From assembly GCF_039523615.1 (NCBI RefSeq), contig NZ_BAAAFQ010000005.1, positions 124,001-188,000 on the forward strand: a stretch of DNA of 64,000 nt, read 5' to 3'. Source of the stretch: Psychrosphaera haliotis (lineage in GTDB: Bacteria; Pseudomonadota; Gammaproteobacteria; Enterobacterales; Alteromonadaceae). Both the position numbers and the translations under genes were made by a program. Below the pieces are notes generated by a model, which was not told where the DNA came from, searched no databases, and was given only the letters and a program-made list of their open reading frames with translations. Positions 27,169 to 36,036 of this stretch are shown piece after piece (within the stretch, counting starts at the first letter, position 1; each line of letters opens with the position of its first letter).

Positions 27169-27423
27169 ATGGAAAATTTTTACCTAGAAATTTCAATTAT
27201 AATAGCGTTAATTCTAAACATCATCGCGGGGCTACAAGTTCTAAAATCTGACTATTTTGAAAAGAATCAAAAAGTAGCACAAATCATAATCATTTTTCTC
27301 ATTCCATTTATTGCTTCCATTGGGATTATTTTGTTCTTGCGAGGCCAAGAAAGACCTTTCACTACCTCAAATGGTAAAGGAGGCCGCGGCCACAGTAGCA
27401 TCGACGTATCAACTGGAGACTAG
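27169..27423 (+). CDS. Small two-helix membrane protein, unknown function
   Basis: An 84-residue protein with two hydrophobic helices (about 6-26 and 38-59) joined by LKSDYFEKNQK, then a polar Gly/Ser-rich tail. The FEKNQKVAQ loop followed by a second helix and RGQE is reminiscent of phospholipase-D N-terminal membrane segments, but no catalytic domain follows. An AAAGGA site lies upstream. It sits between two broken genes and may belong to the same decaying accessory patch. No function assigned. Confidence 0.55.
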   Translation: MENFYLEISIIIALILNIIAGLQVLKSDYFEKNQKVAQIIIIFLIPFIASIGIILFLRGQERPFTTSNGKGGRGHSSIDVSTGD

Positions 27424-27469
27424 TGATAAGTAATTTGATGTGTGCTTTTGGCACAAATAGGATGAAGTT

Positions 27470-27743
27470 ATGGAAAGCTATATACTGTTAATTTTGGGTT
27501 TGGCTACTCCCCTTAATTGGAGGCGCTGGTATATGTCTATTCTATAAAAGTATTGATAAACCAATTCCGAAACCAGAAAGCTTCACTAAACGCGCCGAAT
27601 TCAGCAGCTCTTGGCAGGATACACCCTAACTTTTAGATGGTGTTTATACCTACAAATTAACGTGTAAGATCAAATATGAACCGTTAGAGTTAAGTGAGTG
27701 CGAGGCCGTAATGTCAAATATAATTACTCACAAACGTTATTAA
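27470..27743 (+). pseudogene. Degenerate small membrane/exported protein gene
   Basis: ATG 27470 with a well-placed AGGA site opens MESYILLILGLATPL. In the current frame it ends after 26 codons, but dropping one A near 27515 gives IGGAGICLFYKSIDKPIPKP and on to a TAA at 27627. The same frame then continues after that stop as LLDGVYTYKLTCKIKYEPLE to TAA at 27743. One frameshift and one nonsense codon indicate a dead gene for a protein with an N-terminal helix and a small soluble domain. Confidence 0.5.
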
Positions 27744-27959
27744 ATTTAACTAAGCTAAATTCACTAGAATTATCAATCCAGTCATAAACTATATTAGATT
27801 TTCGGCTTGAAAAAATCCTTATAAATTAGGCAACCGACTCACAAACTTTATTCGAGTACGACATTTTGAACAGGAAAATTATAGATGAAAGCTCTAGAAT
27901 TATTTATTTGAAAATCGAACGTTTATAGTTCGCTTTTTGCTTTTAAAATCAAAATAACT

Positions 27960-27993
27960 ACTAAATAGAGTTTGCTTATTAACGCTATTTAGT
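27960..27993 (+). promoter_or_regulatory. Inverted repeat upstream of the HEPN gene
   Basis: Perfect 9-bp arms ACTAAATAG (27960-27968) and CTATTTAGT (27985-27993) with a 16-nt spacer, ending 18 bp before the start codon at 28012. Suited to an operator or a translation-masking hairpin. Whether it is bound by the HEPN product or another protein is unknown. Confidence 0.4.
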
Positions 27994-28011
27994 GATTATA
28001 GGAAAACAAGC

Positions 28012-28695
28012 ATGTCACACAGGGAAGTACTTATGATTTTAACGTATAAAAATTTAAAAAAACGGCAGCGTAAAGAACGTGAGAATTACCAGTTGAACTT
28101 AAGTCTTCGAGTCCACCGAGCCTTAAGTTGGTTAGATCGTGCAGAGCAAGCAAAAGGCGATCAAGACGCACAGTTTATTTTCCTATGGATTTCTTTTAAT
28201 GCTGCTTATGCTAATGAAATAGACGACCATCACCGGTTTACCGAGCAAGAAACCTTTCGCAACTTTATTGATAGGTTATGCCAGCTAGATGAAGACAACT
28301 TACTATCAGATTTAGTTTGGAAAGAGTTTTCCAGCAGTATTAGAGCGCTTCTTAGTAACCAGTATGTGTTTCAACCATTCTGGGATTTTCACAATAACAA
28401 AAAAACAGAGCAAGAATGGCAAGATGACTTTAAAACAGCTAATTCCTATGCGCACAAAGCACTAGGCCACAAAAACACATCAGCTGTGTTATCAGTTATA
28501 TTTGCTCGTTTATATACCTTACGTAACCAGACTGTACACGGCGGTGCAACATGGAGCAGTGCTGTTAATAGAGACCAAATGCGTGATGCAGTAGCCTTTA
28601 TGAGTAAATTTGTTCCATCCATTATTAACATAATGATGGACAGTTCGAATGAGCTTTGGGGCGAACCATGCTTTCCTGTTGTTGGTGACTGTTAA
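28012..28695 (+). CDS. HEPN-domain protein
   Basis: A 227-residue helical protein with the HEPN signature RxxxxH as RNQTVH, R171 to H176, followed by GGATW; earlier it has FIFLWISFNAAYA, typical of a large HEPN subgroup. HEPN proteins are often metal-independent RNases in toxin-antitoxin, abortive infection or other defence systems, with the Arg/His pair catalytic. No nucleotidyltransferase (MNT) or other recognisable antitoxin lies beside it; the next gene is 21 bp downstream and encodes an exported serine hydrolase. AGGA precedes ATG 28012; an internal ATG at 28033 also has a ribosome site. Confidence 0.8.
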   Translation: MSHREVLMILTYKNLKKRQRKERENYQLNLSLRVHRALSWLDRAEQAKGDQDAQFIFLWISFNAAYANEIDDHHRFTEQETFRNFIDRLCQLDEDNLLSDLVWKEFSSSIRALLSNQYVFQPFWDFHNNKKTEQEWQDDFKTANSYAHKALGHKNTSAVLSVIFARLYTLRNQTVHGGATWSSAVNRDQMRDAVAFMSKFVPSIINIMMDSSNELWGEPCFPVVGDC

Positions 28696-28716
28696 TTTTT
28701 TATTATTGGTAAATCT

Positions 28717-30108
28717 ATGAAAATAACATTTTTGATATTAATGTGTTTATTAAGTCTGTTTGGTAACATCTCGACCGCTGTGTCTCAAGAGAAAAACAAG
28801 CCAAGCATGTTTGAGCAGGATGTAAGCCACGTGATCTCGGCGTACAGCAAACTAGATTGGTTTACTGGTAATCTCCTGGTGGTTGAAAAGGGCAATACTA
28901 TATTGCGCTCAGACACGGGGATGGCGAGTACCAAGCGTGATGTAAAGAATCAACAATGTACTCGATTTAACATCGGCTCTATAACTAAACACTATACAGC
29001 TGTATTGATCTTACAATTGATTGAACAAGGCCAGCTCAGTTTTGATACACCACTGTCTAACTTCGATTTTGGCTTTACTCAAGTAGATACTAACACCATT
29101 ACCATTGAGCACTTGCTCAAACATCAAGCTGGGTTTAGAGACATATTTGTTGCTGAATATATGAATAACCCACTTGCCTATAACAGTCTTGATAAAAAGA
29201 TCGCGCTTTTGATCGATGAGCCACTGAGGTTTACACCTGGTAGTGATTCAAAGTACTCAAATTATGGTTTCATTATTTTAGGCGCTATCGCTGAGAAAAT
29301 TACGGATAAAAGTTTTGCTCGTCTTTTAGAAGAGCGCATCTTCATACCTACCGGAGCAAAAAGTAGCTCGTTAATTCGCAGTGAAAATGACAAGTGCCAG
29401 TCCGATCGTTTTACTTATTCAATATCAGGTAAAAATGTTGAGACGCAGTTTCGGGAGGTGTCGGGTCCTGATGGAGGCATAGAAGCAACCATTGATGACG
29501 TGTATCGTTTTTACGACACACTTTTCTTCTCTGATTTACTACTCCAGAGAGAAGGCGATATTTTTAAACGCTATTTTAACGAAAATAATCATATTCGCTC
29601 CTACGGTGGAGGGACTGGTGTGAGTGCAGCTGTTGAAGTCTTGCGAAGCGAGCAGGTAATAGTGGTGGTCCTAGCCAATACAGATGAATTAGTGGCTGAA
29701 CGTGTCTCTGTACGAGTACTAGAAGCTGCACAGGGAAAGCCAATTACGCCCGTTAAGTTGCCCGCCAAACATTTTGTTTATAAACAATTTAAAACATTAG
29801 ATCCGCAAACCTTTAAAACAACATTTAAAGATATTTACCAATCTTCTGGATACAACATGTTCCTTGGTCGAGCGATTAATGAAGCTGGCCTCAGCATTTT
29901 AAGGACAGCTCCTGATAAAAAAGGGCTTGAGATTATCCAATTACTCGGACATTTCTATCCAAATGCGCCTCAAGCGTATGATAGTGAAGCTTATGCTCAT
30001 CAACTTCTTGGCGATGAAAAAAAAGCGCAACAAGTGTTCAAAAAGGCCCTTGCTATAAATCCAAAGTTTATTAGCGACTACAACGAAAGTAATTTTGGTT
30101 TAAAATAA
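28717..30108 (+). CDS. Exported serine hydrolase of the beta-lactamase (class C-like) family with C-terminal TPR-like region
   Basis: A 463-residue protein with a signal peptide cleaved near residue 23. The catalytic SxxK is SITK at 88-91 and the second motif Y-x-N is YSN at 180-182; a GGGTGVS segment supplies the third element. This is the peptidase S12/esterase EstB-like fold that includes D-Ala-D-Ala peptidases and esterases. The last about 100 residues form helical repeats (PDKKGLEIIQLL, GDEKKAQQVFKKALAINP) like tetratricopeptides. Periplasmic. True substrate unknown; a resistance function is not implied. Confidence 0.85.
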   Translation: MKITFLILMCLLSLFGNISTAVSQEKNKPSMFEQDVSHVISAYSKLDWFTGNLLVVEKGNTILRSDTGMASTKRDVKNQQCTRFNIGSITKHYTAVLILQLIEQGQLSFDTPLSNFDFGFTQVDTNTITIEHLLKHQAGFRDIFVAEYMNNPLAYNSLDKKIALLIDEPLRFTPGSDSKYSNYGFIILGAIAEKITDKSFARLLEERIFIPTGAKSSSLIRSENDKCQSDRFTYSISGKNVETQFREVSGPDGGIEATIDDVYRFYDTLFFSDLLLQREGDIFKRYFNENNHIRSYGGGTGVSAAVEVLRSEQVIVVVLANTDELVAERVSVRVLEAAQGKPITPVKLPAKHFVYKQFKTLDPQTFKTTFKDIYQSSGYNMFLGRAINEAGLSILRTAPDKKGLEIIQLLGHFYPNAPQAYDSEAYAHQLLGDEKKAQQVFKKALAINPKFISDYNESNFGLK

Positions 30109-30242
30109 TTTTTTACAATTGCCTTTAATTAAAGCTTTTATCTTTAATTCAATAGGTTAAATTAGCCACTCACGAACATAATTGATGTGTAAGTACACTT
30201 GCCCGACGTACTGACCTTTTTAAATGGGCATGGAGAATAAAA

Positions 30243-30830
30243 ATGAAAAAACTATTAGTAGCATCGGCTTTATTATTGGCTATGGGCTCAGCTCAAGCTG
30301 CAGACAAGGTTCGTTGGGATAGCGTTTCTGCGTCTTACGAGTCTTTAGATTTGGATGGTTCAAAATTTACTGGATTTGGCGTTTCAGGCACAAAACTATT
30401 AAATGAAAATGTATTTATAACGGGTAGTTACTCGTCATTGTCTGACGACATGAAGGTTTTTGGAAGTACAATTGACCTTGAAGTGAGTACTCTTTCTGTT
30501 GGCATAGGTTATCGTTATGAACTGTCAAGCAATACTGACGTTTTTGGTGTTATGTCACGTCTTGACTTCACTGCAGATGCATCAGGTTTTGGTACATCAA
30601 GTGATACTTCAGGAAACGGACTGGGCTTTGAAGGTGGTGTTCGCTCGCTACTAAACGAACAGTTTGAGCTAATGGGCTCTATAAGCTATTCAGATGTTGA
30701 TGATGACTCGGAAGTTGGCTTTGGTGTGAAAGGTATTTATCACTTTGATGATAAGTTTTCTGCTTCACTTGGCTACCTAAGCGGTGATGACGCTGACCAG
30801 ATCAGCGCTGCTGTAATTATGTTCTTTTAA
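30243..30830 (+). CDS. Small outer-membrane beta-barrel protein
   Basis: A 195-residue protein with signal peptide MKKLLVASALLLAMGSAQAA and eight alternating amphipathic strands ending in the outer-membrane C-terminal pattern AAVIMFF. Resembles OmpW/Opa-type or OMP_b-brl barrels. TGGAGA ribosome site; terminator downstream. Function unknown; porin-like or surface role. Confidence 0.82.
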   Translation: MKKLLVASALLLAMGSAQAADKVRWDSVSASYESLDLDGSKFTGFGVSGTKLLNENVFITGSYSSLSDDMKVFGSTIDLEVSTLSVGIGYRYELSSNTDVFGVMSRLDFTADASGFGTSSDTSGNGLGFEGGVRSLLNEQFELMGSISYSDVDDDSEVGFGVKGIYHFDDKFSASLGYLSGDDADQISAAVIMFF

Positions 30831-30866
30831 TTGAACTGATTCACCGGTTACTTATTTTAAGTATTT

Positions 30867-30897
30867 AAAACGCCTGTAACCGTAGCAGGCGTTTTCT
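30867..30897 (+). terminator. Terminator after the small barrel gene
   Basis: AAAACGCCTG (30867-30876), 9-nt loop, CAGGCGTTTT (30886-30895). Confidence 0.9.
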
Positions 30898-31068
30898 TTT
30901 CTTCTCCATTACTTCCAATTTAGTCAGTGGCGTCCATTTTTATTCCACGCGACAAAAAAAAGCTCATTTTTTTGTATCATTATTAAACAATTTATGGAAA
31001 GCTAAAATCATAAGAATTTTACACTTCTTTAACCGCATGGAGCGACAAATATCACCTTAAATGAGACC

Positions 31069-32790
31069 TTGAATAAATTGAGAAACATTTATCAGTCAGT
31101 TATAACAATATGGCTCATATTATTAGTCATGTTTTCTAGTGTTTCAGTAGCCAAATCAATTCCACTCAATACGCAAATAGCGCTTGTTAATTCAGAGTTG
31201 TTTATCCTAAAAGATCCAAAACTCTTGTTGGACGTGGATGATGCATTCGCTAGGTTTAGGCTTGGTGATTTTGTCAAAAACCATGACAATAAAGTAAGCT
31301 TCGGGTTCACCAATAGTGCGGTTTGGGCGGTATTACCCATTAAAAACACGTCAGATAGCTCAGTGCCGTTAATCTTGAAAGTAGATAACGCTTGGTTAGA
31401 TGAAATAGACGTTTTCTTTTACGAGCAAAGTATTTTAGCTAAGACTGTAATGCTTGGTGATACTAGTGCTTTTTCTAGTCGAGAGCGTCAAAAGCGTATG
31501 CCCTCAGTTGCTTACCAGTTTAAGCCTGGTACTACTTATATTGTAATGCGCTTAAAGTCAGATGATCCCATGACATTTCCGGTTTATATTGGTGACGTAG
31601 AAAGCGTTGAAGAATTTGATCAACAGAACGGTTATTTTTATGGTGCATTGTACGGTGCTTTAATTATTCTACTCATTTATAACTTGGCGCTTTACGCCTA
31701 CTCCAAAGAGCTAAGATACTTTTTGTACTCCTTTTATTTGTTTTCATTTACTGCATTCAACTTTATGTATACCGGGCATGGATTTTGGTTGCTATGGCCA
31801 ACAGAGCCTGCATTACAACAATGGTTAATGCCACTGCTTATGTTTGTGTATTTATGTTCCGGGGTTATGTTTACCATTGAGTATTTACAAGTTGAGAAGT
31901 ATTTACCTAAGCTATATTCCTACCGACCTTTTATCTATGGATTTTTGGCCATAGTTGGCTGCCTTATTGTTATAGTCGGTAGCAAATCACTTGCGGTTAT
32001 GGCGCAACTCATCATTCTCAGTACGGTCACAGTCTGGATGTTAGTTATTGGTTATTACTCGTTAAAAAGTGGCAACCCATTAGCTAAGTTTTTTGTTCCA
32101 GCTGTATTGCTAGGCACTACCGGTTCCTTCGTATCTAGTATGACAACGTGGGGCCTATTTCCTTATACACAATGGGCGTTTAGAGGCATAGAAATAGGTA
32201 TGCTTTTAGAAATGTCACTATTGTCAGTATCCTTCGCTTTTAATTTTAAAGTGGCTTACGACGCAAAACTAACGGCTGAACATTATGCTCGAATTGATCC
32301 ATTAACAAGTTTGTACAATCGCCGGGCTCTTAAAGAACTAGTTTATCCCGTTTGGAACCTAGGCAGTCGTCAACAAACTTCAATGTCGATATTGCTGATA
32401 GATTTAGATTGGTTTAAGCGTATCAATGATGAATTTGGCCATATTGTGGGAGATGATGTGCTCAAACACGTTGCACACGCTCTTAAAAGTCGCTTACGCG
32501 CATCTGACATTATTCTTCGGTGGGGCGGAGAAGAGTTTCTTGTATTCTTGCCCGATACGGATGTTTTACAAGCCAGAGCGTTAGCAGAAAAAATGCGATG
32601 TTATTTTGATGAGAATAACGTTAATGATTTTGCCAAAGTCACTATTAGTGTTGGTGTAGCGAGCGGAGTTGCTAATAAAGTTAGTTTTGATGACTTGCTT
32701 AAGTTGGCCGATGCATCGTTATATAAAGCGAAGAAATGCGGACGAAACCAAGTGGTCATAGTAGATGAACTGTCACAAGAGCTAGTTTAA
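31069..32790 (+). CDS. Membrane diguanylate cyclase with 7TMR-DISM sensor
   Basis: Makes cyclic di-GMP from two GTP. A signal/anchor and a periplasmic 7TMR-DISM extracellular domain (about 30-170) are followed by seven membrane helices (about 190-390) and a C-terminal GGDEF domain with GGEEF at 486-490. The product-inhibition I-site RxxD (RASD) sits five residues upstream, so feedback inhibition is expected. The start is a TTG at 31069 with GAG upstream; no ATG fits. Ligand unknown; DISM domains are thought to bind carbohydrates or other small molecules. Confidence 0.92.
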   Translation: MNKLRNIYQSVITIWLILLVMFSSVSVAKSIPLNTQIALVNSELFILKDPKLLLDVDDAFARFRLGDFVKNHDNKVSFGFTNSAVWAVLPIKNTSDSSVPLILKVDNAWLDEIDVFFYEQSILAKTVMLGDTSAFSSRERQKRMPSVAYQFKPGTTYIVMRLKSDDPMTFPVYIGDVESVEEFDQQNGYFYGALYGALIILLIYNLALYAYSKELRYFLYSFYLFSFTAFNFMYTGHGFWLLWPTEPALQQWLMPLLMFVYLCSGVMFTIEYLQVEKYLPKLYSYRPFIYGFLAIVGCLIVIVGSKSLAVMAQLIILSTVTVWMLVIGYYSLKSGNPLAKFFVPAVLLGTTGSFVSSMTTWGLFPYTQWAFRGIEIGMLLEMSLLSVSFAFNFKVAYDAKLTAEHYARIDPLTSLYNRRALKELVYPVWNLGSRQQTSMSILLIDLDWFKRINDEFGHIVGDDVLKHVAHALKSRLRASDIILRWGGEEFLVFLPDTDVLQARALAEKMRCYFDENNVNDFAKVTISVGVASGVANKVSFDDLLKLADASLYKAKKCGRNQVVIVDELSQELV

Positions 32791-32814
32791 TAGTGAAATC
32801 CTAATAACGTACTT

Positions 32815-33729
32815 TTACCAAAGTTCTCTTTTGGATAAGAAAAAATCTATAAAGGCTCTTACCTTTGGCTGTTCTATTTTTACATTATGATAATAAAGAT
32901 AAATCTCTGCGTTTTGATACCAGTACTCAGTTAATACCGGAACAAGTTGTTTATTTTGAACCGCCTGTTTTATGTCATTGTTGTCATGAAGCGCATTAAT
33001 CAATCCTAATCCATCAATGGCAAGTTTAGAATGACAAGCCACCGTCTTAATTGGCGCGTTTAATATTTCAAATTCCATTTCTATTTGTGCGCTGTTGGGC
33101 GTTTGATTAACGGCTAGAGCATTGTCTGGTTGCGAATGAGTATGACTGATCATGGAATGCTCTCGCAGTTCTGCAGGTGTTTGAGGCGTACCATATTTCG
33201 CTAAATATTTAGGTGAGGCAAAGATCCCCAGTTTGGTTTTCCATAAAGAGCGCCTTTTTAATCCTGGATGTTTTTGACCTAGGTAATCAGCAACGCCCCA
33301 GTATATGTCGTTGGGCTTTTGTTCAATATCTATGGCATTTTCTTGCACATCAAACGACAACTCTATATCAGGGTACAACTGATTGAACTCCGCTAACCAT
33401 GGAAAGATAGTTTCTTCATAAGTTTGAATATCCTGACTCAATATTTTTAATGAGCCCGTGAATTCTCCACTTTGTGTTTCTAGCCAGTCTTGAAGTGCCT
33501 CGTGTTGCTCAAGTATGTTGTTTGCTTTGATTAAAAATGATTGGCCAAATTGCGTTAAGTTGACCTTACGAGTTGTACGTTCAAATAAGGGAGAGCCTAA
33601 GCGCTGCTCAAGCTGGGAGACTTGCTTGCTAATCGCCATGGGGGTTTGTTGGTGCTCTTCAGCCGCTAATGTGAAACTGCGGTGTTTTGCTACAAGTACA
33701 AAGGCAATGAGGGTTTCTGTTTTAAACAT
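32815..33729 (-). CDS. LysR-family transcriptional regulator
   Basis: A 304-residue regulator: N-terminal winged helix (VAKHRSFTLAAEEHQQTPMAISKQVSQLEQ form, residues 10-45; RTTRKVNLT wing) and a C-terminal periplasmic-binding-like effector domain. Divergent from the CPBP protease gene, with a 114-bp shared control region containing ACTATAATAGT (33761-33771). Effector unknown. Convergent with the diguanylate cyclase across a 24-bp gap. Confidence 0.92.
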   Translation of the reverse strand: MFKTETLIAFVLVAKHRSFTLAAEEHQQTPMAISKQVSQLEQRLGSPLFERTTRKVNLTQFGQSFLIKANNILEQHEALQDWLETQSGEFTGSLKILSQDIQTYEETIFPWLAEFNQLYPDIELSFDVQENAIDIEQKPNDIYWGVADYLGQKHPGLKRRSLWKTKLGIFASPKYLAKYGTPQTPAELREHSMISHTHSQPDNALAVNQTPNSAQIEMEFEILNAPIKTVACHSKLAIDGLGLINALHDNNDIKQAVQNKQLVPVLTEYWYQNAEIYLYYHNVKIEQPKVRAFIDFFLSKRELW

Positions 33730-33843
33730 CTTTTATAAATTTTTGGTATGGTTATATAAAACTATAATAGTATTTGTTTATTATTTTTGAAAGGTACTAT
33801 GGGGATTCATTCTTAACCCTTACTTTAAAACAAAGAGAAACCT

Positions 33844-34566
33844 ATGGAATATTTATTGTGGGCCTATTTTTTATTGTACCCAGTTTACATTTATTTTACT
33901 TCGCAAGCGGATAAACGCTTAGTTTTGTCCAACCCAAACAAGCGCATAGGTTTATATGTCAGTACTATTGTAATGCTCTGGTTACCTGTTCTGTTGCTGA
34001 TGTTTGTTGTATTTCAGAGTGGTGCTGGCAGCAGCCTTAATTTAAATGATATTGGATTTGTTTTTAAGTGGGATTGGGTAAACCAACTGGGGCTTTTGCT
34101 TGTTTTATTGTTGGCAGGGTACTTTTATTACTCACTACAACAGCTTAAAAAGAAGGACGAAGAACAACAGACTTTAAAAACGCAAATGGCATACATTCAG
34201 TGGTTTTTACCAGCTAACCTTAAAGAGTATCGTTGGTTTATGTATGGCGTTTCTATTAGTGCTGGAATTTGTGAGGAAATTCTATTTCGAGGTTATTTAA
34301 TGCATGCCTTAGGTGACGATTTACCCACCTATGGAGCGGTCATTATTTCTAGTATTTTATTTGGTTTGCCTCATATTTACCAAGGCCCTATTCATGTGAT
34401 CCGTACTGCGGTACTTGGTTTAATCATGGCATTGATTTATTTAGCAACGGGATCATTATTAGTGCCAATTCTCTTGCATATAGTGGTTGATATGTATGGC
34501 GGTGCCATGGCTTATTTGGTGTTTGGTGCACACCTAAAACCTAGTTGTGTGCAAAATTCAAACTAA
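33844..34566 (+). CDS. CPBP-family intramembrane metalloprotease-like protein
   Basis: A 240-residue multi-pass membrane protein with the CPBP/ABI signature EEILFR (E144, E145, R149), a first histidine in GLPHIYQG and a second in LLHIVVDMYGG. These residues form the glutamate/histidine metal site of CAAX prenyl endopeptidase-like enzymes. In bacteria such proteins act in membrane proteolysis, bacteriocin self-immunity or maturation. No peptide or bacteriocin gene is near. Its last 4 bp overlap the convergent DUF3754 gene. Confidence 0.88.
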   Translation: MEYLLWAYFLLYPVYIYFTSQADKRLVLSNPNKRIGLYVSTIVMLWLPVLLLMFVVFQSGAGSSLNLNDIGFVFKWDWVNQLGLLLVLLLAGYFYYSLQQLKKKDEEQQTLKTQMAYIQWFLPANLKEYRWFMYGVSISAGICEEILFRGYLMHALGDDLPTYGAVIISSILFGLPHIYQGPIHVIRTAVLGLIMALIYLATGSLLVPILLHIVVDMYGGAMAYLVFGAHLKPSCVQNSN

Positions 34567-35822
34567 CCGTTAATGTTGTAATTAAAAATATTATCCCACT
34601 TTTCATCAAGTTGTTGCTTAGCTTCTTTTAGAGGCTTAGCAACATAAACTTCGTTACTGTCGACATCAACCTTTTTATTTACTAGGTCCATACGATCCAA
34701 TTTATCAAGCGCATCTTCAACTTCAAAATCGAGTTTACATTTGTGAGTTTGCTCAAACCAGGTTTCAATGGTTGTATCCAATTCCGTAGCGTTCATCCCG
34801 TCAGGGTTTTTAAGTAAAAACGTATAGGCGAGCAGGGCTTCTTTTACGTCCTCTTCTTCCGCTGAATCAATAAGTGTATGGAAAACACCTGCGTTATTAT
34901 CTAAATTTTTAAAATACAGGCTGTCAGATAAGGCTTTCATAAACTTTATTTTGCGGTTTTTAAACTTACTCCATTCTTTAAAAACAAAGCCGCCTAAAAC
35001 TCCAAAACCCATGCCTAAAGTAAACAGGTGTTGTTTGGTGATTTCAACGGGGTTGTCTTTAAGTCCTAACCAAAAACCAAACAATGCAGCAAGAAGAATA
35101 ATAGAAGGGCCTAGTTTTGTTGCTAAAACAACGGAACCACCAACCGCGGCGGATGCGCCAATAAGGATTTTGTCGATGCGACGCATTTTGACTTCACTGT
35201 TAGGAAATAACATTTCCAAGTCTGCCTTAGGCACGTTTTGAAACAGTTTGATTATGGTTGAGCCTGGTTCAAAACCGATAGGTGCTTTGTTTTTCTTACT
35301 AAAATGCGCAGCGCTTTTTAAGGTAATGAAAACGGCAACGCGATCGTAATTAGTGAACTCTATAACCTGCTTGCGTAAGCCAAAAAACGAACGAAGTGTT
35401 TCACTTTTTTGAGATTCTCCGCGTCGGTAAAAGACCACTTGCTCAAAATCTTCAAATTCGACTTCCAATCGAACTTTAAATAACGATTCTTCCGTTAATG
35501 CGTCTTGAAGGTCTTGTTCTGTGATCTTTTCGTAATTGGCGGCATTTAAAACGTTGGCAAAGTTACTGGCAAAAGACTGCTGGCATTGACGTTTTTGTGC
35601 ATCGCTTAACGCATTTAAAAGTCTGGTGTCGGCATTGGGATCAAAAGGTGCATAGTCATTTTTAAGTGACTCTAAAATACCGTGATAGTTGAAATGTATA
35701 TAACTTGAAAGCAACTCGCTAAATTGATGAAAAGACTCTAAATCAAATTTATTTGCAAGTTCACTACTGCACATTTCAATAATGTCTTGTTTTCTAAACG
35801 GAATAAATCGGTCAGCTTGCAT
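34563..35822 (-). CDS. DUF3754 (TMEM143-like) protein
   Basis: A 419-residue protein with the N-terminal DRFIPFRKQDIIEMC motif characteristic of DUF3754, found in bacteria and eukaryotic TMEM143. Two hydrophobic segments near the middle (about 225-275: GASAAVGGSVVLATKL and SIILLAALFGFWLGL) are followed by a helical soluble C-terminus. Starting at ATG 35822 (GAG 8 bp upstream) is preferred over an in-frame GTG at 35834. Function unknown. Confidence 0.75.
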   Translation of the reverse strand: MQADRFIPFRKQDIIEMCSSELANKFDLESFHQFSELLSSYIHFNYHGILESLKNDYAPFDPNADTRLLNALSDAQKRQCQQSFASNFANVLNAANYEKITEQDLQDALTEESLFKVRLEVEFEDFEQVVFYRRGESQKSETLRSFFGLRKQVIEFTNYDRVAVFITLKSAAHFSKKNKAPIGFEPGSTIIKLFQNVPKADLEMLFPNSEVKMRRIDKILIGASAAVGGSVVLATKLGPSIILLAALFGFWLGLKDNPVEITKQHLFTLGMGFGVLGGFVFKEWSKFKNRKIKFMKALSDSLYFKNLDNNAGVFHTLIDSAEEEDVKEALLAYTFLLKNPDGMNATELDTTIETWFEQTHKCKLDFEVEDALDKLDRMDLVNKKVDVDSNEVYVAKPLKEAKQQLDEKWDNIFNYNING

Positions 35823-36036
35823 TTTAAGTCTCACTATTAGCGGTTGGTTACATTGTAATCAAGTTTATAATGAACTCAATGGTTTAGTTTAATTTCAATG
35901 GTAAAACTCAGGCGCTCAATATGAACGTTGACCTAAAGGTTATGTTGTACCAAAATACCCCAATAAAGCAGATAACCTGTAGTTTTGCTGATATTTACGT
36001 TATTCATATTCAATGTTATTACCAAAGGAAATAAAG

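Noticed and set aside
28717..30108. True class C beta-lactamase resistance gene
   Set aside because: The S12 motifs are shared with esterases and peptidases; the TPR-like tail and lack of an ampR neighbour argue against a resistance enzyme.
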